DNA from: Neodontobutis hainanensis
Taxonomy: Eukaryota > Chordata > Actinopteri > Gobiiformes > Odontobutidae
Assembly (NCBI GenBank): GCA_024349245.1
Contig: JALDNG010001414.1
Span: 62,001 to 126,000, forward strand
Direction: 5' to 3'
DNA length: 64,000 nt
The position numbers and the translations under genes were made by a program. The notes beneath the pieces were generated by a model. It did not search any database. It was not told where the DNA came from and was given only the letters and a program-made list of their open reading frames with translations. Numbering within the stretch: the first letter of the stretch is position 1; every line of letters begins with the position of its first letter. Of this stretch, positions 61,874 to 64,000 are shown piece after piece.

Positions 61874-63672
61874 CAATAGAATGGTGCCTGGATACTTTTT
61901 ATTTATCATATATTTTAGGTTTTAATGTGGTTAAGTCTATATATCTTTTAATTTTTCATTCAGATTATATTCTGCTGATGCTAAATGCAAACTGTGCCAA
62001 ACCAAATTAAAACAGCATCCAGAGAAATGCTTCTAGTGACCATGTTCATTTCCTTTTTCTATTTTATACAAAGAAAAGTTTGTTAATTCAAGTTTGATTT
62101 CCAACAGTTGGAATAAAAGGACACAGAATCCAAACAACCAATCCAAATCCAGGGGGCACTACTGACATACACAGAATAAACTGCCTCTGGACTGAAGCAA
62201 TTTGAAAAAACATACAACCAGTCAGATGAAAAAAAGTATCACATAAAACGCTTTATTAGGATTATTTTGGTTGGAAATGGGTTTGAATGGGAGAGGTTCC
62301 AGACCCACTTTACTTTGCAAAGTGAATAGGTGTGGCTGGACAGGCTGTTAATGTTAATGATGGTGGTGCTGGTGCCCAAAGTGCAATAGATGAAGTGGAG
62401 AAGCCCACTACTTTGTCGCTTGCTGTTCTTTGATTAGTGCCTATGTACTGTAGCTGTATGTTTCTGATTGTTTTTTTTTATCATATATATTTTATATATA
62501 TATGCAAGTGTTGATTTACTTAACAACAGTATACTGTATTGTCTGCTTACTGTAGATTGTGCTCTGTGCAGTGACCTTGAGAGTAGGTACACAAATAAAA
62601 TGCAGTTGCAGTTACAACAGCTAGCTTTTCCTCTTTCCTTGACATGTGTTGCACCTTCGAATACAGCAGTTGTGTTACAACAGTTACAACACCTCTTGAG
62701 GTGATTCTGCTGACATCCTCATAAGTGTGAAAGAGGCTTCATCATGGCAAAATTAAAACTATTGAGTACAATATTTTCAACTGTTTAGTGAAAGATAAAG
62801 TTGACAAAACATCTTCAACAAGCAACGACATCACCCTCCGTCTAATTTGCTGATGTGAACCACTTCCTTTAAGACGGCCGTATGATGTGGGACTAGCCTG
62901 GTGTCATTCTCCTTTCAACTCAGAGGTCTCTACTTCTACTCCTTGTGTTACTTTGCAGTCTTTAATATCTTCCATCTCCACTATGTCATCCTTATCTTGA
63001 CTGAGAGTTGACCTAACCTCTTTCCCCCAAATATCTTGCTGTTCTACCTTTGCAACTGTTTCTGTAGTTCCTTCCTGTTCCTCCACCATAGTGACCACAG
63101 AGAACTCTCTTTTGCTGTCGGGACTGGCCTTTACAATGGTTACACTGCTTATTCTGCCTCCTAAAGGTGAGGAAGGGGACAGTTGGGGGGAGACTTTTTC
63201 TGTGTTGAGAATTCCAAGATTATTCAGTTTGGGCTTTTCGACTGAATGTATGGTGGTAAGAACTTCTGGCTGCGGTATTTTTGGAGATGTTGGGACTGAA
63301 ACTTCTAGATTGTCTTTGGTTGCAGGGAGAGTCATTGCAGATTTTGTATGCAAACTTTCAAAGCCATGGGCAGGTGGTTCTAATAACATGGCGTCATCTT
63401 GTAGGCTAGTACTAGGTGAAGAAGTTTGAGATGGTAAGGATGTAATACTTTTGTCCAAGGATCTAGATGGAAGAGGTGACTGACTAGATATTGCTTGATC
63501 TGATAAGAATTTAAGACTTTGAGTAAGTTTTGGTGTGCATTTTGAGCTAAGTTTAGGACTTGGAGTAATGGCTAATGGCGACGTGGGAGTTTTTATTGAA
63601 GAATGTGGAGATGAACCTAAGCTAATTAATGCTGGACTAGAGACAAAACTATGTTCCAGAACAGGACTGATG
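61874..63672 (+). repeat. Unit of a second tandem duplication (1,799 bp), copy 1
   Basis: The sequence starting CAATAGAATGGTGCCTGG at 61874 restarts at 63673 and continues without a difference seen by eye to the window end (64000 pairs with 62201). The unit contains the minus-strand coding exon at 62904-63672. Confidence 0.9.
62904..63672 (-). CDS. Ser/Pro-rich coding exon of an unrecognised protein, cut by a duplication junction
   Basis: An open minus-strand frame runs from the junction at 63672 to a TGA at 62904-62906, about 255 codons. The N-terminal part is rich in Ser, Pro and Thr (SSPHSSIKTPTSPLAITPSP), suggesting disorder. The C-terminal part has a more conserved-looking block (GGRISSVTIVKASPDSKREF then SVVTMVEEQE) and an acidic end. 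There is no signal peptide, membrane segment or catalytic motif. The real exon may stop earlier at a donor, for example AAAGTAACA near 62940-62950. Reading upstream, the frame stays open about 13 codons into the second copy before a TAA. Large disordered exons like this occur in muscle and nuclear-envelope adaptors such as MLIP, but I cannot support that name from the sequence. Confidence 0.55.
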
Positions 63673-64000
63673 CAATAGAATGGTGCCTGGATACTTTTTA
63701 TTTATCATATATTTTAGGTTTTAATGTGGTTAAGTCTATATATCTTTTAATTTTTCATTCAGATTATATTCTGCTGATGCTAAATGCAAACTGTGCCAAA
63801 CCAAATTAAAACAGCATCCAGAGAAATGCTTCTAGTGACCATGTTCATTTCCTTTTTCTATTTTATACAAAGAAAAGTTTGTTAATTCAAGTTTGATTTC
63901 CAACAGTTGGAATAAAAGGACACAGAATCCAAACAACCAATCCAAATCCAGGGGGCACTACTGACATACACAGAATAAACTGCCTCTGGACTGAAGCAAT
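63673..64000 (+). repeat. Second tandem duplication, copy 2 (runs off the window)
   Basis: It matches 61874-62201 along its visible 328 bp. It is the non-coding (3') side of the unit with respect to the minus-strand exon. Confidence 0.9.

Noticed and set aside
1..64000. CRISPR arrays, bacterial operons, riboswitches, phage-like defence systems
   Set aside because: No regularly spaced repeats, no prokaryotic gene organisation; the window is clearly vertebrate.

Overview
The window looks like teleost fish genomic DNA. It has split vertebrate genes with GT-AG introns, a canonical nuclear tRNA-Ala, and a repeat load typical of fish: a Rex1-like LINE with an ATCC-repeat tail, an L2 LINE, SINEs that borrow the L2 tail, Tc1, Harbinger-like and Ty3/Gypsy remnants. 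All exon models were assembled by eye from reading frame, splice sites and phase.

Layout. 1-5450 is mostly transposon debris (Harbinger-like end, Rex1-like LINE, Gypsy fragment). 5551-8587 (minus) holds two phase-compatible exons of an unrecognised secreted protein; the rest of that gene would lie to the left. A tRNA-Ala(TGC) is at 9651-9722. 16602-24928 (plus) is a complete ten-exon GPI-type membrane matrix metalloproteinase, closest to MMP17 (MT4-MMP), with a 5'-truncated L2 LINE in intron 3. 25000-29386 is repeats and non-coding sequence.

The most striking structure is a direct tandem duplication of about 14.47 kb: 29387-43856 is repeated as 43855-58330, with a 2-bp microhomology junction. 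Each copy carries a short acidic protein with a predicted N-myristoylation start (124 aa, not recognised) and a complete 21-exon F-BAR plus double-SH3 gene of the FCHSD family, most like FCHSD1. Copy 2 encodes 705 aa. Copy 1 has a premature stop at residue 654, caused by a shorter C-run. Nearly all differences between the copies are homopolymer-length changes, so the duplication is either very recent or an assembly artefact, and the stop may be a base-calling error.

58331-62900 is non-coding, with microsatellites and a nested repeat insertion. At the right edge a large Ser/Pro-rich minus-strand coding exon (62904-63672) is cut by the junction of a second tandem duplication (1,799-bp unit, 61874-63672, restarting at 63673 and running off the window).

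I saw no bacterial-type operon, CRISPR array or defence system. The genes are independent vertebrate loci: pericellular proteolysis (mmp17-like), membrane curvature and actin (fchsd1-like), and three proteins I do not recognise.
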